Source: Thiobacillus denitrificans DSM 12475 (GTDB lineage: Bacteria > Pseudomonadota > Gammaproteobacteria > Burkholderiales > Thiobacillaceae). Taken from it: a stretch of 64,000 nt of DNA. The DNA lies in assembly GCF_000376425.1 (NCBI RefSeq), contig NZ_AQWL01000002.1, positions 1-64,000 of the forward strand. Reading direction: 5' to 3'. The notes beneath the pieces were generated by a model. It made no database searches. It was not told where the DNA came from and worked only from the letters and a program-made list of their open reading frames with translations. The first letter of the stretch is position 1, and every line of letters begins with the position of its first letter. Made by a program: the position numbers and the translations under genes. Positions 35,476 to 45,210 of the stretch are shown in pieces.

Positions 35476-35531
35476 TCAGCTTTTCAGATCAGCCGTTCGG
35501 CGGTTTTGCCCTCTACTTTGCAGAGTAGCGG

Positions 35532-38210
35532 CTAATCTCTAGTGACTTCATCTGACTCGCCCCACATCCCTTTCCTGCACAACCCCCGCGCCTCGCAGTA
35601 CTGGCAGACGCTGTCGATTCCCGATGCGGGCAGCGCCGCGCCTGCGGCGATGGCTTCGAGCAGTTCGGGCAGGCGACGGCTGATGGCGTCAACGTCGGTT
35701 TCGCCGTCGAGTTCGAGCGGGGCGATAGGGGCTTCGTTGATCGGCAGGTAGGCGGCGGCGGCGTCGGCAAGCCAGGCGTAGAAGGGCAGCTGGACGGCTT
35801 CGGCGGGATCCTTGAGTTTCTTCTTCAGGCCTTGCGCGGCGCCGGTCTTGTAGTCGATGACGTAGCGTGCATCGCCCTTGGTATCGACGCGGTCGGTGCG
35901 GCCATGCAGGGTGATTTCGCCGAGGCCCGCCACCGTCCGGGTTGCTGCGAAATCGGTTTCGCCCGACTGGTAGCGCCAGCCTTGTGCTGCGTGCGCCAGC
36001 CAGGCGTCGATGTATGCAGGCTGCAGGACATCCCAGCGGGCGCGCCAGGCGGCGGCCGTCCAGGCAGGCAGCGCGGCGAATTCGCTGGCGGAGAGTTCGT
36101 TCAGCCGGATCAGCGCGGCGTCGCGTTCGAGTGGCGGATCGCTGTCGTGGAAGCGCTTGAGGATGCGGTGCAGCGCATTGCCGTAATCGCTCTTGTCGAG
36201 CGCTTCGTCGGCCTCGTCGAGTTCCCGGATGCCGAGCACGTTTTTGACGAAAAACCGGTAGGGGCAGTCGAGCAGGGTTTGATACGCCGTGGGTGAATAA
36301 CGGCGGGGCAACTGCGTGGCGGCAACTGTCGGCGCGGGCTGCGCGCTGGCGCCGGGCAACGGGCTGGGGCGGGCGGGCGGTTCGCCGCTGGCCTGTTCGG
36401 GCAGGGCGCCGCCCCATGCGGCCAGATGCAAAGCCTGCAGCCGCAAGACCAGTTGCGAGGCGGGGTTGGGTTCGTCGTCGTTCCATGCCTGCCAGCTCAG
36501 CAGTGCAGGCCCCTGGGTCAATAGCGGAATCAGGTCGGAGGTGGCGGCTTCGGCCTCGATGGCGGCGGTGGGCAGGCCGAGTTGCGCGCGGGTGGCCTGG
36601 CTGAACAGGCCGGGTGCGGGACGTGCGGGCAGGCGGCGGGCGTCGGCGCCAATCACCGCGACCGCGTCGAACAAGCGCCCACGCGCAGCGGGCAGCGAGG
36701 TCAGCACGATGGGGCTGGCGATGCGGACATCGATGAAGCTGGCCGACTCCAGCGCCAGATTGAGCCAGCGCCGCCATTCGGCGAAGCGGTATTTTTCGCC
36801 GTCGTCGGCCAGATCGCGGCGCAGGGCGTCGAGTGTAGCGAGTAGGCTGGCGCCGGCGGCGTCCATCTGGAGCGGCGCGGTGGCGTCCAGTTTGTCGAGG
36901 CTGTCGACGAGGCGGGTGAGCCAGACTGCCAGGGGCGCGCGGCTTTGGGGGAAGCCTTGCCGGGCGTTGAACAATGCGGCAAGCCAGGGCGGCAGCGCGC
37001 CGAATTGCGCATGCGCCAGCCGCTGGACATCGGCCATGCCTTGCGCCACCCCCTGCCGCCGCAGCGCGAGTTCGAGCTGCAGCACCTGGTCCTGCCGCGC
37101 TGCGAACTCGTCCAGCAGGAAAGGCGACTTCAGCAGGTCGAGCAATTCGATATGCGGGAAGTCGTGCGCGACGCATTCCAGCCAGCGATCGATCACGGCG
37201 GCAGCGGCGGTGGTCGACAGCGTCCAGCCGGTTTCGTCGGCGACCAGCACGTCTGTGCGTTCGAGCAGCGCACGCACCCGGCGCGCGGTTTCGCGGTCGA
37301 GCGCGATCAGCGCGATAGCGCGTTTTCCGGCGTGCAATTGGGTGGTCACCCAGGCGGCGACGGCGCGCGCCTCGGCTTCCAGGTGCGGCGCCGGACACAG
37401 CGTCAGGCGCGGGTGCAGGGGAGAGCGGGGGTGAACGGCCGCCAGCATGGCGGCGCGTTCGCGCAGCGGCGGCGCGGTTTTCTGCCAGGCCTGATGCAGG
37501 GTGAATGCCACGCCGTCGGCGGCCTCGACGGCGGGTTCGAACAGCGTGACGGGCGCATGTTCGGCACAGCGGCCGAGAAATTGCCGTTCGATGGCGGTCA
37601 GCGTTCCCAGCGCGTAGCCATAAATGGGCTGCGGCGCGGACCGGCATTGCTCAAGCAGCTGGTCGAGCGCGCGCGCATAGTGCGCCTGCGGGTCGCTGCC
37701 GTCGTTGTTGAGCGCTTGCCATACTGCCTCGATCAGCGCGGTTTCGCGGTCGGACGCAGCGGCATGTAGCGCGCGGATGCGCGATCCGATGGTGGCGCCC
37801 AGCCGGGCGGCGGAAAGTTCGTCGGCCAGCTGCAGCAACTCGCTGGTGAGCGCCCATCGGTCGACCGCACCCAGCCAGTCGATAGTGCGCAGCACGCCGT
37901 GCAGCCGCGCCAGCCTCCGCGCATGCGGTTCGGCGCGGCCGCCAGCCATGCTTGTGCCCTGCAGGGTACTTGTGCCCTGCAGGGTACTTTCGGCCCAGGT
38001 TTTCAGCGGGGTGATGCGCGGCGGGATCAGGGCGGGCAGGCCGGCAGCCTGCGCCAGCGCGCGGGCGAAATCCTGTCCGGCACGGTGGTTGGGGACGAGC
38101 ACCGTCGGTCCGGAGAGGTCGGGCAGGCGGTCGGAGTAGCGGTCGAGCAGGGTGCAGGCGGCGGCGTGCGCCATGGACGGGCCGCCCAGACGTATCGTTG
38201 CGACGTCCAC
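35532..38210 (-). CDS. PD-(D/E)XK nuclease, AddB-like
   Basis: The 892-residue protein has a helicase-like but degenerate N-terminus and a C-terminal RecB-family nuclease (RYVIDYKTGAAQG). An iron-sulfur cysteine set is present: one Cys in LLDCPYRFF and three in CQYCEARGLC near the end, the AddB arrangement. It is the partner of the AddA-like helicase 580 bases downstream. An 18-bp tandem duplication near its N-terminus repeats the hexapeptide TLQGTS in frame. The start at ATG 38210 gives the family-like VLVPNHRAGQDFARA region near residue 38. Confidence 0.9.
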   Translation of the reverse strand: MDVATIRLGGPSMAHAAACTLLDRYSDRLPDLSGPTVLVPNHRAGQDFARALAQAAGLPALIPPRITPLKTWAESTLQGTSTLQGTSMAGGRAEPHARRLARLHGVLRTIDWLGAVDRWALTSELLQLADELSAARLGATIGSRIRALHAAASDRETALIEAVWQALNNDGSDPQAHYARALDQLLEQCRSAPQPIYGYALGTLTAIERQFLGRCAEHAPVTLFEPAVEAADGVAFTLHQAWQKTAPPLRERAAMLAAVHPRSPLHPRLTLCPAPHLEAEARAVAAWVTTQLHAGKRAIALIALDRETARRVRALLERTDVLVADETGWTLSTTAAAAVIDRWLECVAHDFPHIELLDLLKSPFLLDEFAARQDQVLQLELALRRQGVAQGMADVQRLAHAQFGALPPWLAALFNARQGFPQSRAPLAVWLTRLVDSLDKLDATAPLQMDAAGASLLATLDALRRDLADDGEKYRFAEWRRWLNLALESASFIDVRIASPIVLTSLPAARGRLFDAVAVIGADARRLPARPAPGLFSQATRAQLGLPTAAIEAEAATSDLIPLLTQGPALLSWQAWNDDEPNPASQLVLRLQALHLAAWGGALPEQASGEPPARPSPLPGASAQPAPTVAATQLPRRYSPTAYQTLLDCPYRFFVKNVLGIRELDEADEALDKSDYGNALHRILKRFHDSDPPLERDAALIRLNELSASEFAALPAWTAAAWRARWDVLQPAYIDAWLAHAAQGWRYQSGETDFAATRTVAGLGEITLHGRTDRVDTKGDARYVIDYKTGAAQGLKKKLKDPAEAVQLPFYAWLADAAAAYLPINEAPIAPLELDGETDVDAISRRLPELLEAIAAGAALPASGIDSVCQYCEARGLCRKGMWGESDEVTRD
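37953..37988. repeat. 18-bp perfect tandem duplication inside the addB-like gene
   Basis: TGTGCCCTGCAGGGTACT occurs twice back to back (37953-37970 and 37971-37988). Because the unit is a multiple of three it keeps the frame and duplicates TLQGTS in the protein. Each copy contains the palindrome CCCTGCAGGG. It looks like a recent slippage or replication duplication. Confidence 0.9.
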
Positions 38211-38289
38211 CGGGGTTAATCTGACGACGGTCGCTGGATGCGCCCGCCCGGCGGGCGGCGCGGGGCGCAGTCAACTGCGGTTGTTCGGC

Positions 38290-38613
38290 TCAACGTTCCA
38301 GATGCTGGCGCTTGTCCTTGACGCCGGCCCACTCGTCGGCGTCGGGCAGCGGGTCCTTGCGCTCGATGATGACTTTCCACTCCTTGGCAAGTTCGGCATT
38401 GAGCGCGATGTAGGCACGCTGGTCGTCCGGCACGTCATCCTCGGCATAGATGGCCTCGACCGGGCATTCGGCCACGCACAGGGTGCAGTCGATACACTCC
38501 TCGGGGTCGATGACGAGGAAATTGGGGCCTTCATGGAAGCAGTCCACCGGACAGACATCGACACAATCGGTGTATTTGCACTTCACACAGGCGTCGGCTA
38601 CAACGTAGGTCAT
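38290..38613 (-). CDS. fdxA: 7Fe ferredoxin FdxA
   Basis: The 107-residue electron carrier has the 3Fe-4S plus 4Fe-4S pattern: C9, C17 and C21-P with an additional C12, and the second motif C40-x2-C43-x2-C46-x3-C50-P. Length and the C-terminal extension match the Azotobacter FdI/FdxA group common in proteobacteria. It is monocistronic and divergent from trxA. Its partner is unknown; it probably donates electrons at low potential. Confidence 0.95.
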   Translation of the reverse strand: MTYVVADACVKCKYTDCVDVCPVDCFHEGPNFLVIDPEECIDCTLCVAECPVEAIYAEDDVPDDQRAYIALNAELAKEWKVIIERKDPLPDADEWAGVKDKRQHLER

Positions 38614-38772
38614 TCGTATTTACCCTGATGATTTGAGAAATGCCCGGATGCTTGCAGGCGGCAATTTTGATGTAGCATATCGCCACAAAACCGATTTTTC
38701 CAGCATTACCACCTCCCAAACCGTCCAGGCCGCATTCGGCCAACCGCGTACTTCAACATAGGAGCCTCACCG

Positions 38773-39099
38773 ATGAGCGAGCATGTTCATTACATATCCG
38801 ACGATTCCTTCGAACAGGAAGTCCTGCAGGCGGGCGTGCCCGTGCTGGTGGATTACTGGGCAGACTGGTGCGGCCCCTGCAAGATGATCTCGCCGATCCT
38901 CGACGAAGTGGCCAAGGAATATTCCGGCAAGCTCAAGGTGTGCAAGCTCAATATCGATGAAAACCAGGCCACCCCGCCCAAGTTCGGCATCCGCGGCATT
39001 CCCACCCTGATGATCTTCAAGAACGGCAATGTCGAGGCGACCAAGGTCGGCGCCTTGTCCAAGTCGCAACTCACCGCTTTCGTCGACAGCAACATCTAA
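38773..39099 (+). CDS. trxA: Thioredoxin 1
   Basis: The 108-residue cytoplasmic protein has the active site W32-C33-G-P-C36 and the cis-proline region [11 protein letters not shown], a full-length canonical thioredoxin. It reduces protein disulfides. An AGGAG sits about 8 bases before the ATG. rho lies 110 bases downstream in the same orientation, the usual trxA-rho order. Confidence 0.97.
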   Translation: MSEHVHYISDDSFEQEVLQAGVPVLVDYWADWCGPCKMISPILDEVAKEYSGKLKVCKLNIDENQATPPKFGIRGIPTLMIFKNGNVEATKVGALSKSQLTAFVDSNI

Positions 39100-39209
39100 T
39101 AAACGTCCTACCGGACGGCGCATCCGCGCGTCGCCTTACCGCAGTGTCGTCCGGCTTCTCCCCTCCTTCGCGTCCGGCTCTTTCAAGCGAGCCCACTCAG
39201 GCCCTTTCC

Positions 39210-40469
<1,260 letters not shown>

Positions 40470-40545
40470 CCCATGCGGCTTGCGCATCATGCGCTGTTCC
40501 GCTACAATCCCGCGTTCTCCGAATTCAACCCGTTAAGGAATTGCC

Positions 40546-40752
40546 ATGAAATCCGGCATTCACCCCGATTACAAGGAAGTCGCCGTGACCTGCTCCTGCG
40601 GCAGCACGTTCAAAACCCGCTCCACGCTGGGTAAGGAAGTCCTGCGCGTGGAAGTCTGCGCGGCCTGCCATCCTTTCTACACCGGCAAGCAGAAGATCGT
40701 CGACACGGCCGGCCGTGTCGAGAAATTCCGCCAGCGCTATGGCATGAAGTAA
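40546..40752 (+). CDS. rpmE: 50S ribosomal protein L31
   Basis: The 68-residue protein is the zinc-binding form of L31, with ligands C16, C18, C38 and C41 (TCSCG and [11 protein letters not shown]). It bridges the ribosomal subunits and can serve as a zinc reserve. It is followed by a clear terminator, closing the trxA-rho-rpmE group. Confidence 0.97.
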   Translation: MKSGIHPDYKEVAVTCSCGSTFKTRSTLGKEVLRVEVCAACHPFYTGKQKIVDTAGRVEKFRQRYGMK

Positions 40753-40783
40753 GCCGGTTGGCACGGTGTGCAGGATGCGACTG

Positions 40784-40805
40784 AAAGCGGCTTCGGCCGC
40801 TTTTT
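40784..40805 (+). terminator. Rho-independent terminator after rpmE
   Basis: An AAAGCGGC stem, TTCG tetraloop and GCCGCTTT stem are followed by further T residues (five in total to 40805). It lies 31 bases after the rpmE stop and before the M48 protease gene. Confidence 0.9.
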
Positions 40806-40864
40806 GCGTTCTGGCGGCGACACGACGGTATCATTGAAGACTCCCCGATCAGGATGAGGCAAAC

Positions 40865-42316
40865 GTGACTCCCCGAGCTTTCCGCCGTATCGCAATGACC
40901 GTTCTCGGCGCGCTGGCGCTGACGCACTGCGCGCAAAATCCGGTGACGGGCGGCAAGGACTTCGTGCTGATGTCGGAGCAGCAGGAAGTCCAGATGGGTG
41001 CGCAGGCACACCAGGATGTGCTGAAGGAATACGCGGCACTGGACAATCCGGCGCTGCAGGCCTACGTCGACGAGGTCGGCCAGCGGCTGGCGAAAAAAAG
41101 CCACCGACCGGATCTGTCATGGCACTTCACCGTGGTCGACAGCCCTGACGTCAACGCCTTCGCCCTACCGGGCGGCTATGTCTACATCACCCGCGGCATC
41201 ATGGCCTATCTGAATTCCGAGGCCGAGCTGGCAGGGGTGGTGGGGCATGAAATCGGCCATGTCACCGCGCGCCACGGGGTACGCCAGCAAAGCGCGTCCA
41301 CCGCGGCAGGGCTGGGCGCGGTGCTGGGCTCGATTCTGGTGCCAGGGATGAACAATCAGGCGGGTGCATCGCTATTGCAAACGCTGGCGCAGGCCTGGAC
41401 CGCCGGCTACGGGCGCGAGCACGAACTGGAATCCGACCGCCTCGGCGCCGAATACCTGGCCAGGAGCGGCTACAACCCGCAGGCAATGATCGAGGTCATC
41501 GGCGCGCTGAAAAACCAGGAGCTGTTTGCCGCCGAACAGGCCAAGCGCGGCGGCCATCAGCCGCGCACCTATCATGGCACTTTCGACACCCACCCAAGCA
41601 ACGATGCGCGCCTGCAGCAGGTGGTGGGCGAGGCAAACAAGTACAGCGTCGCCAATCCGCGCGACGGCCGCAACGATTTCCTGCAGAAAATGGCCGGCGT
41701 GTATTTTGGCGACAGCCCCGGCCAGGGCGTGATCCGCAACAATGCCCTGTTGCATGAAAAACTCGGGCTGGCGCTACAGTTTCCGCCCGGCTGGCAGGTA
41801 CGTAATCGCCCCGACCGGGTGGTGGCGACGAGCCCCCAGGGCGATGCGATGATCGAGCTGCAGCAGGGGCCGAAAAACGATAAACCGCTGGAGACGCTGC
41901 AGAAAGGACTCAAGCTGGATGCCGGCGCGCGTTACGACAGCGGCAATCTCGGCGGCCACCCGGCCGCATTCGCGGCGGGTGCGCAGCAGGGCAAACCGGT
42001 AGTGGTGGCGGCGGTGGTGTTCAACGGCACGCAGTACCTGATCGCAGGCATGGCCAAGGACCGGCCCACGTACGACCGCGAGCGCAGCGCCCTGCGCGCG
42101 GCGATCAACAGCTTCCACGCGCTTGGCGCGACGGAGCGGCAGGCGGCGCGGCCCTATGTGCTGCGCCTGCTGACGGCGCAATCCGGTACCACGATGGCTG
42201 CTCTGGCGCGGCAGTCGCCACTGGGTAGCGACGCCGAAAGCCAGTTGCGTCTGCTGAACGATCTCTACCCCGGCGGCGAGCCCCAACCGGGACAGCTCCT
42301 CAAAATTGTTCAATAA
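40865..42316 (+). CDS. M48 family metalloprotease lipoprotein (BepA/YfgC-like)
   Basis: The 483-residue protein starts at GTG 40865 with a GAGG 6 bases upstream. A lipoprotein signal with lipobox LTHC puts it at the outer-membrane inner face. The zinc protease motif is H128-E-x-x-H132 (GHEIGHVTARHG), with a downstream glutamate ligand in HELESDRLGAEYL. The last ~60 residues (PYVLRLLTAQSGTTMAALAR) resemble a LysM-like or substrate-binding tail and replace the TPR domain of BepA. Members degrade or chaperone outer-membrane proteins. It overlaps the next gene by 11 bases. Confidence 0.88.
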   Translation: MTPRAFRRIAMTVLGALALTHCAQNPVTGGKDFVLMSEQQEVQMGAQAHQDVLKEYAALDNPALQAYVDEVGQRLAKKSHRPDLSWHFTVVDSPDVNAFALPGGYVYITRGIMAYLNSEAELAGVVGHEIGHVTARHGVRQQSASTAAGLGAVLGSILVPGMNNQAGASLLQTLAQAWTAGYGREHELESDRLGAEYLARSGYNPQAMIEVIGALKNQELFAAEQAKRGGHQPRTYHGTFDTHPSNDARLQQVVGEANKYSVANPRDGRNDFLQKMAGVYFGDSPGQGVIRNNALLHEKLGLALQFPPGWQVRNRPDRVVATSPQGDAMIELQQGPKNDKPLETLQKGLKLDAGARYDSGNLGGHPAAFAAGAQQGKPVVVAAVVFNGTQYLIAGMAKDRPTYDRERSALRAAINSFHALGATERQAARPYVLRLLTAQSGTTMAALARQSPLGSDAESQLRLLNDLYPGGEPQPGQLLKIVQ

Positions 42317-43868
42317 GCGCCTGATCACGCCTCAGCTCGGGCTGTTGCTGCTGTGTGCGGCCTGGCTGGTGCCGGGACTGGTGGGGCATGCGCCGTGGAA
42401 AGGCGGCGACGGCGATCATTTCGTCCGGCTGTGGCTGCTGCTGCAAAGCGGGACTGCGCCCCAGGCCGCCCCGGCTACGCCGCCCCTGTATTACTGGGTT
42501 GCCGCCGCAACCGCCTGGCTCACTTCGTCCGTCCTGGATTTGGCCGATGGCGCGCGCCTGGCTTCGGGCCTGTTCATCGCGCTGGCGCTGTTTTTTGTGG
42601 CACGCACGGCGCGCGTGCTCTACGGCGCCGAGACAGGCTGGGCGGCGGTGCTCATCTTGCTGGGTTGCGTGGGCCTGCTGGTGCGCGGCCATGAGCTCAA
42701 CGCCTATACCGCCCAGTTTGCCGCCGCTGCCGTGATGCTGTACGGCATTGCCAGCCTGCCGCAGAATGCCCGCAGCGGCTGGGTATTGGGGGGCGGCGCG
42801 GTCTTGATGCTGCTGGCCGGCGGCGCGGCGGAAGCCTTGCTGTTTCTGTTGCTGGCGGCATTGATGCCGCTGTTGCTGACGGAGTACCGCAGTCCGGCGA
42901 CGCGCCGTTCGCTGGCCTGGGGCGTGGGCGGCGCGCTGCTGTTCGGCGCAGCCTGGCTGGCCTTTCTGGCAACGCAGCATATTCCATTGATGCGCGCATT
43001 CAATCTGCAGCGCTGGCTGGGCAGCGACAGCCTGCGGCCGGGCTATTATCCCGGCATCCTCGGCTGGTACGCCTGGCCGGCATGGCCGCTGGCGGCGTGG
43101 GCGGTATACCGGGAACGGCGGCAATGGCGTACGCCGGGCATGGTGCTGCCAGTCGCGGCGCTGGCGGGCTTGCTCGGCCTGTACGCCCTGGCGGCCGATC
43201 CCGATGAGGAGCAAGGTCTTATCCTGCTGTTGCCGCTGGCGCTACTGGGTGCCGCCGGACTGTTCACGCTGCGGCGTGGCGCGGCCAACGCCTTGCTGTG
43301 GTTTGCGGTCATGCTGTTCGGCTTTATCGGACTGCTGTTCTGGATCTACTGGAGCGCGCACGATCTCGGCAGCCCGGCGCGGCTGGCCACGCGGCTCGGC
43401 AAGCTGGGGATGACCCATGTCGGCGAGTTGCGTCCATGGGCATTGGCGCTGGGCATTGCCGTCACCCTGGCCTGGATCGTCTTTCTGGCGCGCCTTCAGC
43501 GTTCGCCGCTGCGGCCCATGCTGGCATGGACCGCCGGCATGACCTTCATCTGGACGCTGTTGATGGCCTTGTTTCTGATGCCGCTCGACCGCCGCCTGAG
43601 TTATGTCGGCGTGGGCGAAGCGCTGGCTGCGCGGGTGCCGCAAACCGCCTGCGTCCAGACCTATCAGGTGCGCAGCCAGCAGCGTCTGCTGCTTGCCTAT
43701 CACAGCGGACGCCTGCTTGCCCCGGCCGATATCGGATGCGACTGGCTGCTGGTGGAAACCCGGCGCCGCGAGGCCGAGCCGCATGTCCCGGACGTCTGGG
43801 TCAAGCAGTGGGAAGGCGCGCGCCCCGGCGACCGTTCGGACCGCTTTCATCTGTATGTCCGCCGCTAG
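42306..43868 (+). CDS. ArnT/PMT-type membrane glycosyltransferase-like protein
   Basis: The 520-residue protein has about 11-12 hydrophobic helices. The loop after the first helix holds an acidic pair (APWKGGDGDHF), the region where GT-C glycosyltransferases keep the catalytic Asp. PPLYYWVAAA follows, as in ArnT-type enzymes (PPLYYW). These transfer sugars from polyprenyl-phosphate carriers at the periplasmic face. The start is a TTG at 42306, overlapping the protease gene. Acceptor and donor are unknown. Confidence 0.75.
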   Translation: MFNKRLITPQLGLLLLCAAWLVPGLVGHAPWKGGDGDHFVRLWLLLQSGTAPQAAPATPPLYYWVAAATAWLTSSVLDLADGARLASGLFIALALFFVARTARVLYGAETGWAAVLILLGCVGLLVRGHELNAYTAQFAAAAVMLYGIASLPQNARSGWVLGGGAVLMLLAGGAAEALLFLLLAALMPLLLTEYRSPATRRSLAWGVGGALLFGAAWLAFLATQHIPLMRAFNLQRWLGSDSLRPGYYPGILGWYAWPAWPLAAWAVYRERRQWRTPGMVLPVAALAGLLGLYALAADPDEEQGLILLLPLALLGAAGLFTLRRGAANALLWFAVMLFGFIGLLFWIYWSAHDLGSPARLATRLGKLGMTHVGELRPWALALGIAVTLAWIVFLARLQRSPLRPMLAWTAGMTFIWTLLMALFLMPLDRRLSYVGVGEALAARVPQTACVQTYQVRSQQRLLLAYHSGRLLAPADIGCDWLLVETRRREAEPHVPDVWVKQWEGARPGDRSDRFHLYVRR

Positions 43869-44442
43869 AGGACGGGGAACGGCGCGCGTGGCCGCCGTCA
43901 TTCTGGCGGGGGGGCAAGGCCGCCGCATGGGCGGAGCCGACAAGGGGCTGATCGAATACCGGGGACGCCCGCTGGTCGAATGGGCGCTCGCCACGCTCGC
44001 CCCGCAGGTCGACGCGCTCATGATCAGCGCTAATCGCAATGCCGGGCGTTACGCGGCTTATGGCCACCGCGTGCTGGCCGATACCCTGCCCGACTTTCCC
44101 GGCCCGCTGGCGGGCGTGCTGGCGGCGCTACAGGCGGTGGAGGCGGACTGGCTGGTGGTGGTGCCGTGCGATACGCCGCATCTGCCAGCCGATTTGGTGA
44201 TCCGCCTGCTGGGCGCGGCGCAGCTGGAAAGCGTGCCGCTGGCGGTGGCGGAAGACGGCGCGCGCGTGCACCACACCTGCTTCATCGTGCGCACCGATCA
44301 GCGCGCGAATCTGGCCGCGTTTCTCGCGCGTGGCGAGCGCGCGGTGCGTCACTGGCAGGCAGGACTGGCTTCGACGACAGTACGTTTCGACCCTGCCGGG
44401 TTCGCCAATTTCAACCAGCCCGACGATCTTCAGCCCGGCTAG
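43855..44442 (+). CDS. mobA: Molybdenum cofactor guanylyltransferase MobA
   Basis: The 195-residue enzyme attaches GMP to molybdopterin for DMSO-reductase-type enzymes. The nucleotide-binding signature is ILAGGQGRRMGGADKGL (residues about 16-32), with the metal-binding D in VVVPCDTPHL. The ATG at 43855 overlaps the preceding gene; an internal GTG (43888) is an alternative start. It converges 4 bases into the MBL gene. Its presence implies molybdoenzymes elsewhere in the genome. Confidence 0.93.
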   Translation: MSAARGRGTARVAAVILAGGQGRRMGGADKGLIEYRGRPLVEWALATLAPQVDALMISANRNAGRYAAYGHRVLADTLPDFPGPLAGVLAALQAVEADWLVVVPCDTPHLPADLVIRLLGAAQLESVPLAVAEDGARVHHTCFIVRTDQRANLAAFLARGERAVRHWQAGLASTTVRFDPAGFANFNQPDDLQPG

Positions 44443-45188
44443 CCTTGCCGGCTCTCGGCGATCTGCGCGCAATACTGTTGCAAATGCTCCGGCACGCCGG
44501 GCGGGCAGGTGCCGCAGTCGCGGTTGCCGGGAACGGCGTAGTCGATGAACTTGGGGTAGGCAAGCTGCAGTCCGTTCATCAGCGCAACGAAATCCTCCAG
44601 CGTGCGGTCGCCGCCGAGACGTGGATTGCGCGCCTTTTCCTGGCCGATGGTGCTGATCCGGCGCTGTTCGTAGTCGTGCGCCGGATAGACCAGGGTGTCG
44701 TCGTCGTAGGCAAACAGCTTGCCGCGCACCGAGTGGTACAGCGCGGCCGCATCGCCGCTCTGGAAGTCGGTGCGTCCGCAGGCTTCGATCAGCAGCGCGT
44801 CGCCGGTGTAGAGCCGGCCGGCGTGGGCGAAGGCGAAGTGGTTGTCGGTATGGCCGGGCGTGTGGATCGGCGTCAGTTCGATCGAGCCCATCTTGAACGG
44901 CGTGCCGTCTACGATGCCGATGTCGGTGCACGGCAGTGCATCGAGCGCGGGGCCGGCGATGCGGCTGCCGGCAATCGCTTTCAGCTTCTTCGCCGAAGTG
45001 ATGTGGTCGGCGTGGATGTGCGTCTCCACCGTGTAGGCAAGCTTCAGCCCCAGCTTGTCGATTTCACCGAGGTCGCGCTCCCAGGTCGGCAGCACCGGGT
45101 CGATCAGCAGCGCCTGGCCGGTTTCCTCGCAGCCGAGCAGATAGGTATAGGTGCTGGAAACGGATTCGAACAGTTGCTTGAAAATCAT
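44439..45188 (-). CDS. MBL-fold hydrolase, ETHE1-like persulfide (sulfur) dioxygenase
   Basis: The 249-residue enzyme has H57-I-H59-A-D61-H62, H113, D130 and H170, the metallo-beta-lactamase ligand set. The ETHE1 block GRTDFQSGD (138-146) typifies mononuclear iron glutathione-persulfide dioxygenases more than glyoxalase II. The predicted reaction oxidises glutathione persulfide to sulfite and glutathione. It is the last gene of the six-gene minus-strand run with glcDEF, 22 bases after glcF. If the operon is real, an alternative hydrolase role in C2 metabolism should be considered. Confidence 0.85.
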   Translation of the reverse strand: MIFKQLFESVSSTYTYLLGCEETGQALLIDPVLPTWERDLGEIDKLGLKLAYTVETHIHADHITSAKKLKAIAGSRIAGPALDALPCTDIGIVDGTPFKMGSIELTPIHTPGHTDNHFAFAHAGRLYTGDALLIEACGRTDFQSGDAAALYHSVRGKLFAYDDDTLVYPAHDYEQRRISTIGQEKARNPRLGGDRTLEDFVALMNGLQLAYPKFIDYAVPGNRDCGTCPPGVPEHLQQYCAQIAESRQG

Positions 45189-45210
45189 GGCGTGTCTCCT
45201 TGAGGGGTAT

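Noticed and set aside
35689-37647. 652-residue ORF on the minus strand
   Set aside because: Same strand as the AddB-like gene but another frame; Arg/Ala-rich with no homology, a frame shadow.
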